Source: Cystobasidiopsis lactophilus (Eukaryota > Basidiomycota > Agaricostilbomycetes > Agaricostilbales > Chionosphaeraceae). Taken from it: a stretch of DNA of 64,000 nt. Shown here piece after piece: positions 1 through 10,441 of the stretch. The notes beneath the pieces are model-generated. The model saw nothing but the letters and a program-made list of their open reading frames with translations, had not been told where the DNA came from and did not search any database. Position 1 is the first letter of the stretch. Each line of letters begins with the position of its first letter. Position numbers and translations under genes: made by a program. The DNA lies in contig BCIO01000001.1 of assembly GCA_001599975.1 (NCBI GenBank), positions 3,466,151-3,530,150 on the forward strand. Reading direction: 5' to 3'.

Positions 1-1658
1 AGGAGGAGGAAGAAGAGGAGGAGGATTTGGTCTTCAGCGGAGAAGAGGACAGCTCTTCTTCCGGCGACGACGAAGCACCTCCCCCTGAAGATTTGGTCAA
101 CAACAACAAGCGGAGGGTTTCAAGGGAGAAGAAGGAGCTGCCGTTCGCCATGGATTGCCCGGCCACGCACGACGACTTGCTCGACCTCTTACCCTCCCCG
201 GACCAGCTGGACCTGCTCATTGAGCGCGTCAAGACGCTCTACCACCCCAGTTTGATGCCTAGCAACAAGGACAAGTTGGCCGTGCGTTTTTGCCGCCCTC
301 TTTAATGAGCCCGCATCCTTTGCTCATGTTCAGGGTTGATCACCGCGCACAGGTCTTCACCCAGGTCCTCATTGACCACGCTCTCTACTGCGGCGTGGAC
401 GTGGCCACCTACTCGGCCCAAATCAACGTCTTGGCCCCACACCTGCTCTCCCTCTCCAACGCCCACCCCCTCGCCGCCGCCGAGCACTTCAAGTCCAAGC
501 TCGCCCTCATGCAGAAGAACCTCCACCGGGGCCTCTCCTCTGGGCCGCTCGACCCCCAAGCGCGGACGTGGCCGGCCTTGCCAGAGCTCACCCTGCTCCG
601 CCTCGCCGGCCTCATCTGGTCCACTTCCGACTTCAGCCACCCCATCGCTGCCCCCGCCATGCTCCTCATCTGCCAGTACCTCGCCCAGTGCCGAGTCAGG
701 TCGTTGAAGGACGTCCAGGCCGGCTTGTTCCTTTGCACCCTTTGCCTTCAGGTTCGTCGTTGCCTACCATTCATGAGTTTTAAACCTTGGCTCATGCGAA
801 GGTCCTGGTGATCGAACAGTACGAGGAGACCTCGAAGCGCCTCGTGCCCGAAGCCGTCAACTTTGTGCTCACCGCCCTGCTCATCTTGCTCCCCCACGCC
901 CTCAACCCCATCCCCGGCGTCTTCCCGACCAACGACGTCCTCCGCTCGGACCTGCTCGGGTTGAAAGTAACCAAAGACGCCGAACAACCAACTGGCAAGC
1001 CCTCGCTGGCTTCCACCGCCACCCCTTCCGCTGCCGGCCTGGCTTCCACCGCTCTGGACCTCCTAGGCCGGTTCGCCAAGCTCTACGTCACCCAAACCTC
1101 CTTCATCGACCTCTTCCAGCCCGCCGAAACCATCCTCAAGGGAGTGCACCTCAAACGAACGCCCAAGTTCCTCCGACCTCAACTCGCCTCGGTGCAAGCC
1201 GACTTAACCCGGATGCTCTCGCTCGCCCTCAAACAGCGCCAGCCTTTGTTCTTGCAGCACTTCAAGCCCGTGCCCATCCAGACTTTTGCGCCCAAGTTCG
1301 AAGACGGCTTCCGGCCGGGCGCCAAGGCCTTCGACCCGGACACGGCCAGGAACGAGACGGCCAAGCTGCGCGCGCTGGTCAAGAAGGAGAAGAAGGGCGC
1401 CGTCCGCGAGCTCCGCAAGGACGCCAAGTTCATCGCGGCCGAAAGAGCCCGCTTGCGCGCCGAGAAGGACGCAGAGTACTCCGCAAAGGTTCGTTCTCCT
1501 TCCCTTCCCTTTCAGTTCATTTGGACTAACTTCGGCTTGATGACGATCAGATTGGCAAGATCAAGGCTGGGTTGTCGGCGGAGCGCGCGGAGGAGAAGGA
1601 CTACGAGCGCACCAAGAAGCGGCTGAAGCACCAGGACAAGCGGCGGGCCGGGAAATAA
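1..1658 (+). CDS. NOP14: Nop14, nucleolar 40S ribosome biogenesis protein (3' part; gene starts before the window)
   Basis: Nop14 is a component of the small-subunit processome in the nucleolus, needed for 18S rRNA maturation. The visible part starts in an acidic Glu/Asp/Ser run, followed by the family segment around LPFAMDCPATHDDLLDLL, a helical repeat-like middle, and a very basic tail ending KDYERTKKRLKHQDKRR. I read four exons that keep one frame: 1-281, 353-751, 802-1488 and 1551-1658, all with GT..AG introns of 50-71 bases. The first intron is best ended at 352, which gives NKDKLA-VFTQVLIDH as in the family; the nearer AG at 333 would break the frame. The upstream start and first exons lie outside the window. 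The stop TAA is at 1656-1658. The identification rests on family recall of the N-terminal motif and C-terminal tail and is strong. Confidence 0.88.
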
Positions 1659-1948
1659 AGTGTGTGGCTTGCCATCCCACTAGCTATGCAAACTGGTTCC
1701 CTACCCACCATCTCTTGTGAACCCCTCATCAGCCAGAAGTCGATGGGCGGGGCCGTTTGAACGGCTTCTTGTCTCATGCCGTCGACTCATCTTGACCAAG
1801 TCTTGCTCCGCGTCCGCCAAGAAGTTCTAGAGCTTGCTTGACACGCAGTGAGAGGGCGAGAAGGCTTCGCCGTGCTCGCGTCAAGGGCCCGAGTGCTCAG
1901 GGTCCGAAAGAGACGGGTCTCGTCCTTCGGCGACGATTTTTGGCGAAA

Positions 1949-4393
1949 ATGGCTACCACCCTGGACACTTTGCCAGCTGAAGTGAAAGCGACCATCTGCA
2001 AGCTGATCGCAGAAGAACGTGGGCCTCCGGACGTGCTGGCGCTCGAGCGGATCAGTCGGAGCTGGCGGCAAGACCTCTTGAACGCGGAGGAGAACCTCTG
2101 GAAGCAGCTTTGCTTCGCCCGTCGCTGTCGATCCAGAAGGTGGCAGTGGACTTGGAGGACGACGTGGATTCGCCACTGGTTGACACATTGCACAAGTAAG
2201 GCTTTGGCTTGCCTCTGCCCGACTCATCCAATGGGTTCTCATTTTGAGATGCGAAGGCTGTGGCGTTCTGTTTCCCACACCTTGGCGTCATGATGAACCT
2301 CTGCCTGATCGACCAGTGCGGCCGCCCGTCTGCGAGCCATGCCAGGTCAAGGCCACCCAAGCTCGCACTGCCCTCGCCGTCATCAGAGCATCTGATCTGG
2401 ACGGCATCTTCTCCTTCGTCGACGACAGCGCTGTAGAAGTGTATCAGCCTGTTGTCCCTGCTCCACCTCGGCCGGTCGCCTCCGCCACAGCCCGACCAAG
2501 TGCGAAGAAGTCTGCGGCTCCTCCACCGTCGACAGTGCCATCTCGGCCACTGTCTACTTACTTTGTGTCCACATCTGATGAAGAGGACGACGAAGTTGAT
2601 CATGACGCTGCCGCCGGGCAGCAGTCGCGAAAGAAGAAGAGGGTCGCAGCGAGAGCTCGGCCTATGTACATCGACGACATCGCGGAAATCGACGACGGTG
2701 TCAGCGAAGAAGACGAGGAAGAAGAAGAAGCGTTATCTCGATCTCAACGCAAGAAGAGACGCAGAAATCGCGTCCACAAATACATCGATGATCTCGCGGA
2801 GATTGACGACGAAGAGAACGGCAACGAAGGGTTGGGCAGGGAGCCAATCAAAAAGTGCAGCCTGGCAGGCTGCAACCACCGCGCTTTGGCTATTTGCGGC
2901 GGATCGTTCTGCGGAAAGCGGCACTGCAGCGAAGGCCGGATCCTTGCCAATAGCAAGGGCGGCGCCTTCAACTGCCGCCCGCACGATGACACTATCCAAA
3001 TCAGAACACGAATACCTGGAAAGAGTAAGTCCACACCCTGTGCCTAAGGAAGCTGTGCTAATTCTTGGCTGGTCTGAAGTTTATTGCGCAAGAGAGCAAT
3101 GCAACAATCCGCCGCCTAAGAATTGCGATCACAAGCTTTGCGGACGCTGTTGTGCCAATCTGCGTGAAGTAGCGGAGAAAACTTCCGATGGAACTTTCTT
3201 TTGCGAGCGTCATGGTCCCAAACGGCCCAAGGCACCACGTTATTCCTTGTCTGGCGCTCGCTATTCTGAAACCCACTAACACTTGAGGGCAGCGCCGAAG
3301 CCAGTCCTGACGGGAGCCAACGCTGCGCCTCTAGAAAATATCTCACAGTCTTCAGACCCGGTCATGCCGATAAGAACCAGCACAAATCTGCCGCCACCGC
3401 CGACCAGCCCACCGCCGCCGCTTCCCGTTGGCCCACCGCCGCCCCTTGCAAATGCCGTGCTTGCTCGTCCAAACGAAGCGCCAAGTCGACCTCGGACTGC
3501 GCCTACACTTCCCGTTGCCCAGCCAGGAGGCCGAAGTGCCAATCCACAGCCGAGTAACATGGACACTCGGCCGCTGCCTCCTGCCCAGCCGCTACTCGCC
3601 CGTTCGCTGGGTCCTACTACGGCACCGGTCCTGTCACAGCCCCCGCAGCGCGCTCGCATGGTACCTCTGAGGGCCCTATCCGCTTCTTTGCCGCCAAAGC
3701 CGCCCAATACAATTACACCTATCGCGCGCCAAACCCAGCCCCCTCGGCCTGCTGCACCACTACCATTGGTCAGTGTCTCATACTAGTTTACCTAAGCCAT
3801 GCCTGATCATGGACGAAATAAAGACCATCGCGCCCATCTCGGTCCCGCCGCAAAGTGCGCCGAACCCACGATTGCCGACCAGCCCCATTTGCAAGCTGAG
3901 GGCCTTCCAAGAACCGGGTTATCTCGCAAGCCGCTCGTCCTGTGAGAGGCCAACTCCTCCTACTCCTGTAGCGCCTCCCTTACCTCCCCCAGCTGCACGC
4001 CCGCCACCCACGACGGACCCTCGGCTGCGCAATGGACGGCATCCCTCGCTGATGGTGAGCCTCCAGACTCAAGCTCATCTACATCAGTCTCATCAGACGC
4101 AGCCGCCGTCACTCCCGGCCCACCCTCCACCACTGCCCGCCCAACAGTCCTCGAGTGCGACGTCCTCGACCTGGAGGCCCCAGGATCCCCAGCCACATCC
4201 TCCCCCTGTGACTTTACATACGCAACCCGTCCCGCCGTCTGCGTTGCGGCCTCCCTCGTCCTTGGGAGCTCCGCCAGCCTCGCTTCAAAGCTCGCAACCT
4301 CGCCATGGCGGGTCTGTCTCTCCAACGGACAGCAACCACGCTCGGTTGTTTCAACATGCTATCCACACTGCGGCTGGGCGCGCCACTTCTTAG
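1949..4393 (+). CDS. F-box protein with cysteine clusters and long proline-rich tail
   Basis: The ATG at 1949 opens an F-box-like helix region (LPAEVKATICKLI ... SRSWRQDLLN ... LWKQL), which would bind Skp1 in an SCF ubiquitin ligase. It is followed by a CxxC pair (CEGCG ... CEPC), an acidic/basic linker, a second Cys/His cluster (CSLAGCNH ... CGKRHC ... CDHKLCGRCC ... CERH) and a proline-rich tail. Introns that keep the frame are 2196-2248, 3025-3079, 3239-3292 (CTAAC branch) and 3769-3823, so the proline-rich reading frames up to 4393 belong to this gene. The linker carries two copies of a YIDD[IL]AEIDD motif. One problem remains: the F-box frame and the frame entering the first intron differ, so an indel or unusual splice lies at about 2107-2190. 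Both Cys clusters look zinc-binding, but I do not recognise a named family. The 3' end is less sure than the rest. Confidence 0.6.
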
Positions 4394-4631
4394 AGAACGC
4401 GTCACAAAATCGAGGGCTGCAAGACAGGCCGATTCTGTTCGTCCCGTCGGAGAACCCTTTGTACATCTGTTTTGCACGTCTGTTCTGCTTCTGCTCAAGC
4501 TCAATGTACACTTTTGCATTATATCATTGACGAACCACGCGTTTGGGTGGACCACTCCGAACTCGCCCTGCTCTCCAATTTTCGAGCTCCACTGCCGCGA
4601 ATCGCCCTTCCCTATCTCCAATCACAGCACC

Positions 4632-6924
4632 ATGGACGAGGACGCTCCCTTGCTTGAAATTCCCTTTTGGCCCGATGATGTTCTGCCTATCTCCAAGCTC
4701 AACACGCTCAAAGTCGGCGAGCTGCAGTTCGAACTTTCGATGCGAGGCCTCGCCAAAACGGGCAAGAAAGCTGACCTGGTCGAGCGCCTCCGCGTCCATC
4801 TGGAGGAGATCACGCCCAACGTGTCCTACGCCAACGCCCGCTCTGACCGCCTGCCTCTGGAGGTGCAGGGTCTCATTGCCTCTTACGTTGTGGGACCTGG
4901 GGGACGAGGGCTCATGAACCTGCTGAACCTCGAGAAGGTGCGTGTGAATCGTTTTCGCTTGACGGTATGATCGCTCAAGGCCCTTCTGTGCGAAAAGGTG
5001 TCAAAGTCGTACAGGCATGCCGTCTGCCACAACCAGGCGCTTTGGAAACGTTTGGCCTTTGAAAGAGGCTTGAAAATGCGCTTCGGCCTCACCTTCACCT
5101 GGAGAGCCACCTTGATCAGAGACTACCAGACCTCTTGCCTAGGTGAGCCGCCTTCGAATGCAATGCCGTTCCCTTCTTAACACCAAATCCCCGACCAAGG
5201 CTGTTTCAGTGACGCCAACGTCTATTCGCTTTCCTGCAAGCTTCCCGACGAACCGCATGCTCCACTCGTCTGTCTCTCATGCAGACACTCGAACGATGCT
5301 TTCAGTATATACCCGCATTGGAAGGTCCTCCAAGAGTATAAGTTCGACCCCACTCTCATCCGCGAGCTCCAAAATATGAGCAGCAACAACTCGTGGTCGA
5401 AAGCTTTGATCGATCGCTACTACTCGTCGTGGCGCGAGAATCGTAACGCCATGCTGCTGAGCCTCAACCCTCTCGCCAGTCAAATTTTCCACCGATCAAA
5501 CAATCAGCTCTCACCCAAACTCCAGCTGCTGATCGATGGTCTTTATCGTCATTCCGTTCTTCCTGACGCCCAGTCTCTCGACGACGCTTTGGTCTACGCC
5601 TCTCGAGTCGATGGGCTGGAGGCGCAGTTCCACCAAATCCTTGGCGCGCATCCCTTCGAAGAGACCCGCTTTCTTCAGTCGCCCCCTTTCCAAACCAAAA
5701 TTCACCGCTTCATTCAGTCCGCTCCCATTCGCACACCTGTGCTCGCGATCCGATCTCCCGCTCAACATCTCTTTCCAGCCGAAATCCACGAGCATTATGA
5801 TGGCCTTCTGGCTGGCGTTCGCAGCTGGGATGAACTGTTCACCATTCACCTTCAGCACCTGTATGCCCAAGCGATGCTGCCCCAGCTTCAATTTGCGGGC
5901 TGTGGCAACGGTGTGGACGAGCAGATCGTGACGGTGTTGCTGCTGCAAATCCTGGATCTCCCTTGGACCACGCCACGCCCGTCCGTCGACGAGGTCAAAG
6001 TTGAAGTCGAAAGCATGCTGCTCGAGTTCGAAGGCTCAGTCGTCAAGCACTTTCTGCAAAAGGGCATAAAGCGTTGTAAGCTGCTCGAAGACTGCGTGCG
6101 TGTGAAAAAACGGATGCTAACGATGTAAACGTTAGGCCAAGAAGCAGGGATAGCGCCCGACTGCGGAGACGAGCTGGTGCAAGCGCAGGCGATGATCTTG
6201 ACCCACAAAAAGGTTGCCTTCGCGCTGTGGTCAGCCAAGGGGCCAGCTACCGGCTTCACCTTCCATCCAGACCTCGCACTCAAGATATCTGGCAAGTCTG
6301 TCCAACAAAGGCCCGCTCCAACGAGACCAGGAGCAGGACCGGTCGCTTGTTGCGGCAACGCGCCAGCTGGGCAGTGCTCCCAGGGAGTGTGTGGCATATG
6401 CTGTCGCCAGCGATGTGCTGCAGCCAGAGCAGCTGGGGCGCATTATCAATGTCTGCGGCACAACTGCATGTGCTGAGCCTCGCCACTACGTAGGTCCGCC
6501 TTTTATTTGTTCCTAAGCTCCCACTCAAACTCAGCTCCGGCCAGACCGAAATCTTTCCAATTGCTCAACATTGCCTCTCTTACAAAGTCCATCGCCGTCA
6601 TGCTTGAATCTCACACATTCTTTAAGCTTTGAAGCCTTGCGTGCGTTCAATCGGCTCCCAGAGTTGTTCTGTCCCTTACCTACGCGTTCAGTTTTCTTCG
6701 ATCGGTCCGGCTTAGAATTTCTTCGCCCTCTGTACAAAAAGAGATCTTCGCGCTTGCCGTTGGTCAGCGTTCTACCAAACAAAGTGCTGTCTGCCAATAA
6801 TGTCAACCCAATTCCCGTGCCGCGTGTTCACTTTCTGCTGTCAAGTCGAAAGGTTCTTCTGATACCGCCAACGGCGCCTGAGAGACTCGGAATTGCCCGC
6901 TATGTCACTCTTACCCGATTTTGA
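4632..6924 (+). CDS. SAP-domain and F-box protein with CxxC motifs
   Basis: From the ATG at 4632, residues of about 20-55 form a SAP motif (LKVGELQFELSMRGLAKTGK, then KADLVERL), a DNA/chromatin-binding helix pair. A divergent F-box follows (RLPLEVQGLIASYV ... VSKSYRHAV ... LWKRLAFERG), then CLGC and CLSC pairs that could hold zinc. Exons 4632-4937, 4998-5142, 5200-6075, 6136 to about 6226, about 6285-6489 and 6535-6924 join in frame. Introns 4938-4997, 5143-5199, 6076-6135 (GTAAGC donor, GCTAAC branch) and 6490-6534 are well supported; the one near 6227-6284 is my best guess. The last exon extends the protein by about 130 residues. The layout (F-box, then CxxC...CxxC) repeats that of the gene just upstream, so the two may be diverged tandem relatives. 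Function unknown; SCF substrate adaptor is inference. Confidence 0.65.
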
Positions 6925-7118
6925 AGTTACACAAGAGTTTGGTTTGGAGGTCAAGCCTTCGTCCTTCGCTCTCATCCATCTGAAGTATCTATGGCGAACC
7001 TCCAGTCGACGCCAGGGCCGTTTTACTGTAAAATGGAGAGGCCAGTAAAACGATTCCTCCAGTTTCTGGCAACGACAATTGACACGTTCCAGGAAGGTGG
7101 TTTTTCTACAGCATACAT

Positions 7119-8081
7119 TCAGGCTTCGTTATCTACATTGTATTGTGGCGGCGCCTCGACGGGTTCCGAGGGATTGAAGGGCGACAGAGGCGGATTCCTT
7201 CGTCTGGGGTAGCGCACGCTCCACAATGCTGTTCCGTCATCAATGACTTCCTGCACCACCTTGTCGGACCTATAGTAACGCATCGCTAGCTCCGGTTTGA
7301 AGTTCGTTCGTGAAAAGTCGCCGCGTTCCAGCCAAGGATTTCGAAGGGCGTGCGTGAAGATATTGTCCACAAGCTCGATGTAGGCTAGATCGAGACCGTG
7401 CGCAGCTCGAGGATGCACAGTCACGATGGGTAGTTCAGCCAGGTAAACGACAGGCAATATCTGTCAAAGGCTTCGGTGCGGCGTCGAAGGCTGCCCAAGA
7501 AAATGACACCCTACCGGCTCCGAATACACCGTAGCGTTGGCAAGGTGTGCTTTGAGTGGGAATAAGAGGACTCTCTCCACGATGGCTGGCCAGTCGAACA
7601 TGTCAGAAAGCTGCCTATTGGGGTCCTCTGCTCCGGAGCTCACCCATGAGGAGCGTAATCTGCAGGGTTGCCTTTGAGGTTGCCCTATTCCTCCATGTAT
7701 GGAGGTCAAATGTCGTACCTTATATCTCTCCGCGTACGCAGTAGGTCGAGACGCGATTAGCGCCTTGCACTCTTCCGGAAGCCATTTCTCTTGTGCCCAT
7801 AGATCATCTATGGCAATCTCGGTCCCATAGAAGGTGATGGTCTGCGATTCCTTGTCATAAACGATGTTGTGGTAATCATTCATGGCGGCTGCTTTCAAGT
7901 TGCCCCAAACGAGGTCCAGAAAAGAGAGCTCACTTTTCTTCTGAAGTTCGCCACTTGTCGAATTTGCGGTAGGAGCTTGGAAATGCCGAGGGCGAGACAA
8001 GTAACGAGTAGCAGATGATCTTGGTGCAGCAAAGAGAAGCCTAAACAAGGCGGGCGCAAGTAGGAAAAAGTTCAACACCAT
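7119..8081 (-). CDS. conserved-looking unknown protein, possible mitochondrial or signal leader
   Basis: Four exons on the minus strand join in frame. The first, 8081 down to about 7720, begins MVLNFFLLAPALFRLLFAAP, a hydrophobic/basic leader, and continues to AYAERYK. A small second exon reads ITLLM, the third IVERVLLFPLKAHLANATVY, and the last runs from LPVVYLAELPIVTVHPRAAH to the stop at 7119-7121. Phases 0, 1 and 0 at the three joins all fit, which is the main support. An earlier in-frame ATG pair at 8111-8114 would make the gene overlap the end of AFG1; I prefer 8081 because the leader starts there. I do not recognise the family. The protein is about 260 residues, without an obvious catalytic motif. 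It sits only 22 bases downstream of the AFG1 stop on the same strand. Confidence 0.6.
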
Positions 8082-8103
8082 GCAATGCAACTGCAGGTGC
8101 TTG

Positions 8104-9818
8104 CTACCCATCATGCGATAACTTGGACGAGCTAGCCCAGTCCTTGGTGCCCATCTCTTGCAGCCTTGAGACAGCACGAGCAAAAGCGAAAATCTCCTCG
8201 TCGCCACTGAAGATGCTCGACGCGCCGATGATGTCGGCCGATAAGCCCTGTAGACAGTTGTCAGCTAAGAGGACTGGTCGGGCCAGCAAGAGGGAGCACG
8301 TACGAGGTCGTCCATCGCGTGCCGCATGGCGTCGGTGATCTTTGCGTCTTTGGGCGACTGGTCCGAGAAGATTTCGGTGATGGGCGGGTCAGAGAAGCAA
8401 AAGATCTTGGTTCGGCTCTCATAGCAAGCATCGATAAAGAGGATGAAACGGCGAGCCTGTTCGTGGAAGCAGAAAAGTTGAGCTATGGACGAGAGATGGC
8501 AGGACGCAATTTGGCCACGAACCATGTCCCGCTCATTAAGAGTCAACTGAGGGATATCGGAAACAAATATGGTGGTAAACTGCTTGGTGATGGCGAGGTA
8601 GTCGGACGCGGACAGGTGGGTCCCGCACAGCTGCTTGAAGGTAAACCGGGCCACCTTCGAGGTCGACTCGGGAACGGTGACTTTCCGGCCCCACACTGTC
8701 ACGGTGCGGTCGGAGGTGACGGACTCGTCGTGGGTGAGGGCGTCGAAGAGCTTCTCGAACTCGACCCGGTGCTCGACGGTGAGAGGGTGGAAGTACACTT
8801 TGGAAAGTGCTCTAGGTAGCTTGCGATAATCTGCCCTCACGATGAGACACTTGACTCCTACGATAGTTGGGCACAAAGGAAAGGCGAACCTAGTCCAGAA
8901 TCTAAATCTTCTACAACATGGTGGTCCTTGATGAGCTGGATACAGGGCAGAAAAGACTGCCGTTGAATGCCGTTCTTGTACAGATCATCGGGCGGTCGAC
9001 TGTGTGTATTCTAGATGAGAAAGAATCCTGGCAAATTGGAGAACTAGGATACCCACTTCGAGGTGATAACGCAGACGACGCCGTAGGCCAACAAAGTCTC
9101 CATCAATCTCTTGAGAATCATGGCGTCTACAATGTCCAGCACTTGAAACTCGTCAAAGCAGAGGATGCGGGCGTTGGAGGCCAGCTGCCTGGCGATAGGG
9201 ACGATCACGTCTTGGCCGCTTTTGTGCGCCACGCTCAAGGCGTGCGCCCGCTTGTGCACGTCCTCCATGAACGCGTGAAAGTGAGCTCTCCTCTTCGGTC
9301 TTGCAGGATCATCCGGGAGCGATTCGTCTGGCCCAGCAAGCCTATTTTCAGCTGCCGCCACAAATTCAAAGGGCAAAAACAAGGACGCACAAAACAAATC
9401 CATGAGCATAGTCTTGCCGCAGCCGACGTCTCCGAATAGATACATTCCTTTTGGTACTGTTCGTCCCGATCAACGTCAGCACAGAGCAGACGTTGCTAGA
9501 CCCGGGAGGGGGAAGGGAAGGCGACAAACAATCCTCTGGAATCTTGGGTGCCTCCGCCTCTGCCGGCGCCTTGCCCGTCAGCTTGCCCCACCAGCCTTGG
9601 GGTACTAACACTGCTTCTGGAGGGATTGCCGGGGGCTGATAGGCTTTTAATGCGTCGTGCAGCTTTTGGAGCTTGCCGACCACGATCCTCTGGTGCTCGT
9701 CGTTCCGCAGCCGGCCCGCCTTGACCGACTGGTCGTACAGGGCAATGGGCCCGCTCTTGGAGCTGCTGGCATAGCCCCGCTGCCGCTGGAACAAGATGGA
9801 GATGGCCCGCCGCTGCAT
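8104..9818 (-). CDS. AFG1: AFG1/LACE1-family mitochondrial AAA-like ATPase
   Basis: AFG1 (LACE1 in animals, ZapE in bacteria) is a mitochondrial inner-membrane ATPase involved in protein quality control of respiratory complexes. The start ATG at 9818 gives MQRRAISILFQRQRGYASS, a typical basic mitochondrial presequence. Walker A is GDVGCGKT and Walker B ILCFDEFQ; the family motifs FHAFMEDVH, TSNRPPDDLY and the C-terminal FSGDEEIFAFARAVSRLQEM are all present. Five exons join by GT..AG introns; for instance the join before PKGMYLFGD and the one that rebuilds TSNRPP are in phase. The stop TAG is at 8104-8106. The length (roughly 480 residues) is normal. It shares a 623-base upstream region with the divergent bestrophin-like gene, so they may share regulation. 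The identification is strong. Confidence 0.9.
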
Positions 9819-10441
9819 TGGCTATAGAAACATCGCTGGTTCGCGGCAAGAAGTTTGTTGGGCTCTTTTGGCGGCGCGCTGGTTCGGCGTTGCTACTGCC
9901 TTGTCGACTACGAATGCCTGGACACTGCGGCCATTTCCGACATTTCGCCGTCTCCATCCGGTCCTTGTAATGGCCCAAGATTCGCTTCCCACCCTTGCTC
10001 ACATGAGCTCCTGCCGAATCTCTCTCCTTGGCTACATCTGTTGCGTTCGACTCGACAGTGTCCTCTATCGCTGTGCTCGTGGTAGACCCCGCTGGAGCGG
10101 CTTCCTTAAGATTGAGCGCAGTCGTCCCGTGGCTTCATCTCCAGGTTCACGCTCTCCGCCTCTTCCTAGCAGCCCGACCTCCTTAAGTGCACTCAAAGCC
10201 TAGCTTGAGAGTAGTGTTCATCTTCAACTGTCTGATTGGATGCGATTGATGGGGCTAATTGGAAGGGGCTGGCTCCCTTCGGGGGTTGACATAGAAGTCC
10301 TTCACGTTGTACATTAGCTGACTTGGGCCCTCCACGTTGCTAAAGTGGCCAATGCACGCTGTCCAAAGTCGTAGTCGGTCCTATTTCAAACGCGACCACA
10401 ATTGAAAAGGCCGCGGTGGCGACACTTGAACCTCGCACGCA
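9819..10441. other. divergent intergenic region between AFG1 and the bestrophin-like gene
   Basis: No convincing coding exon. Short open frames here have no recognisable protein features and overlap on several frames. The stretch must hold the promoters and 5' untranslated regions of both divergent genes. A TATTTCAAACGCGACC-like stretch sits just before the start at 10442, but I see no site I could name. Confidence 0.5.

Noticed and set aside
302-738. Long open frames on the minus strand and in other plus frames over NOP14
   Set aside because: They overlap the conserved NOP14 exons, have skewed Arg/Gly/Pro composition and no protein features; GC-rich coding DNA produces such shadow frames throughout the window.
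6571-6924. Independent small gene at 6571-6924
   Set aside because: A GTAGGT..CAG intron at 6490-6534 joins this frame in phase to the SAP/F-box gene, so it is best read as its last exon.
6991-7212. Short plus-strand frame between the SAP/F-box gene and the unknown minus gene
   Set aside because: It overlaps the last exon of the minus-strand gene on the other strand and has no domain-like sequence.
8265-8876. A separate gene on the minus strand between 8265 and 8876
   Set aside because: It is an internal exon of AFG1: phase-correct joins on both sides give a complete family protein.
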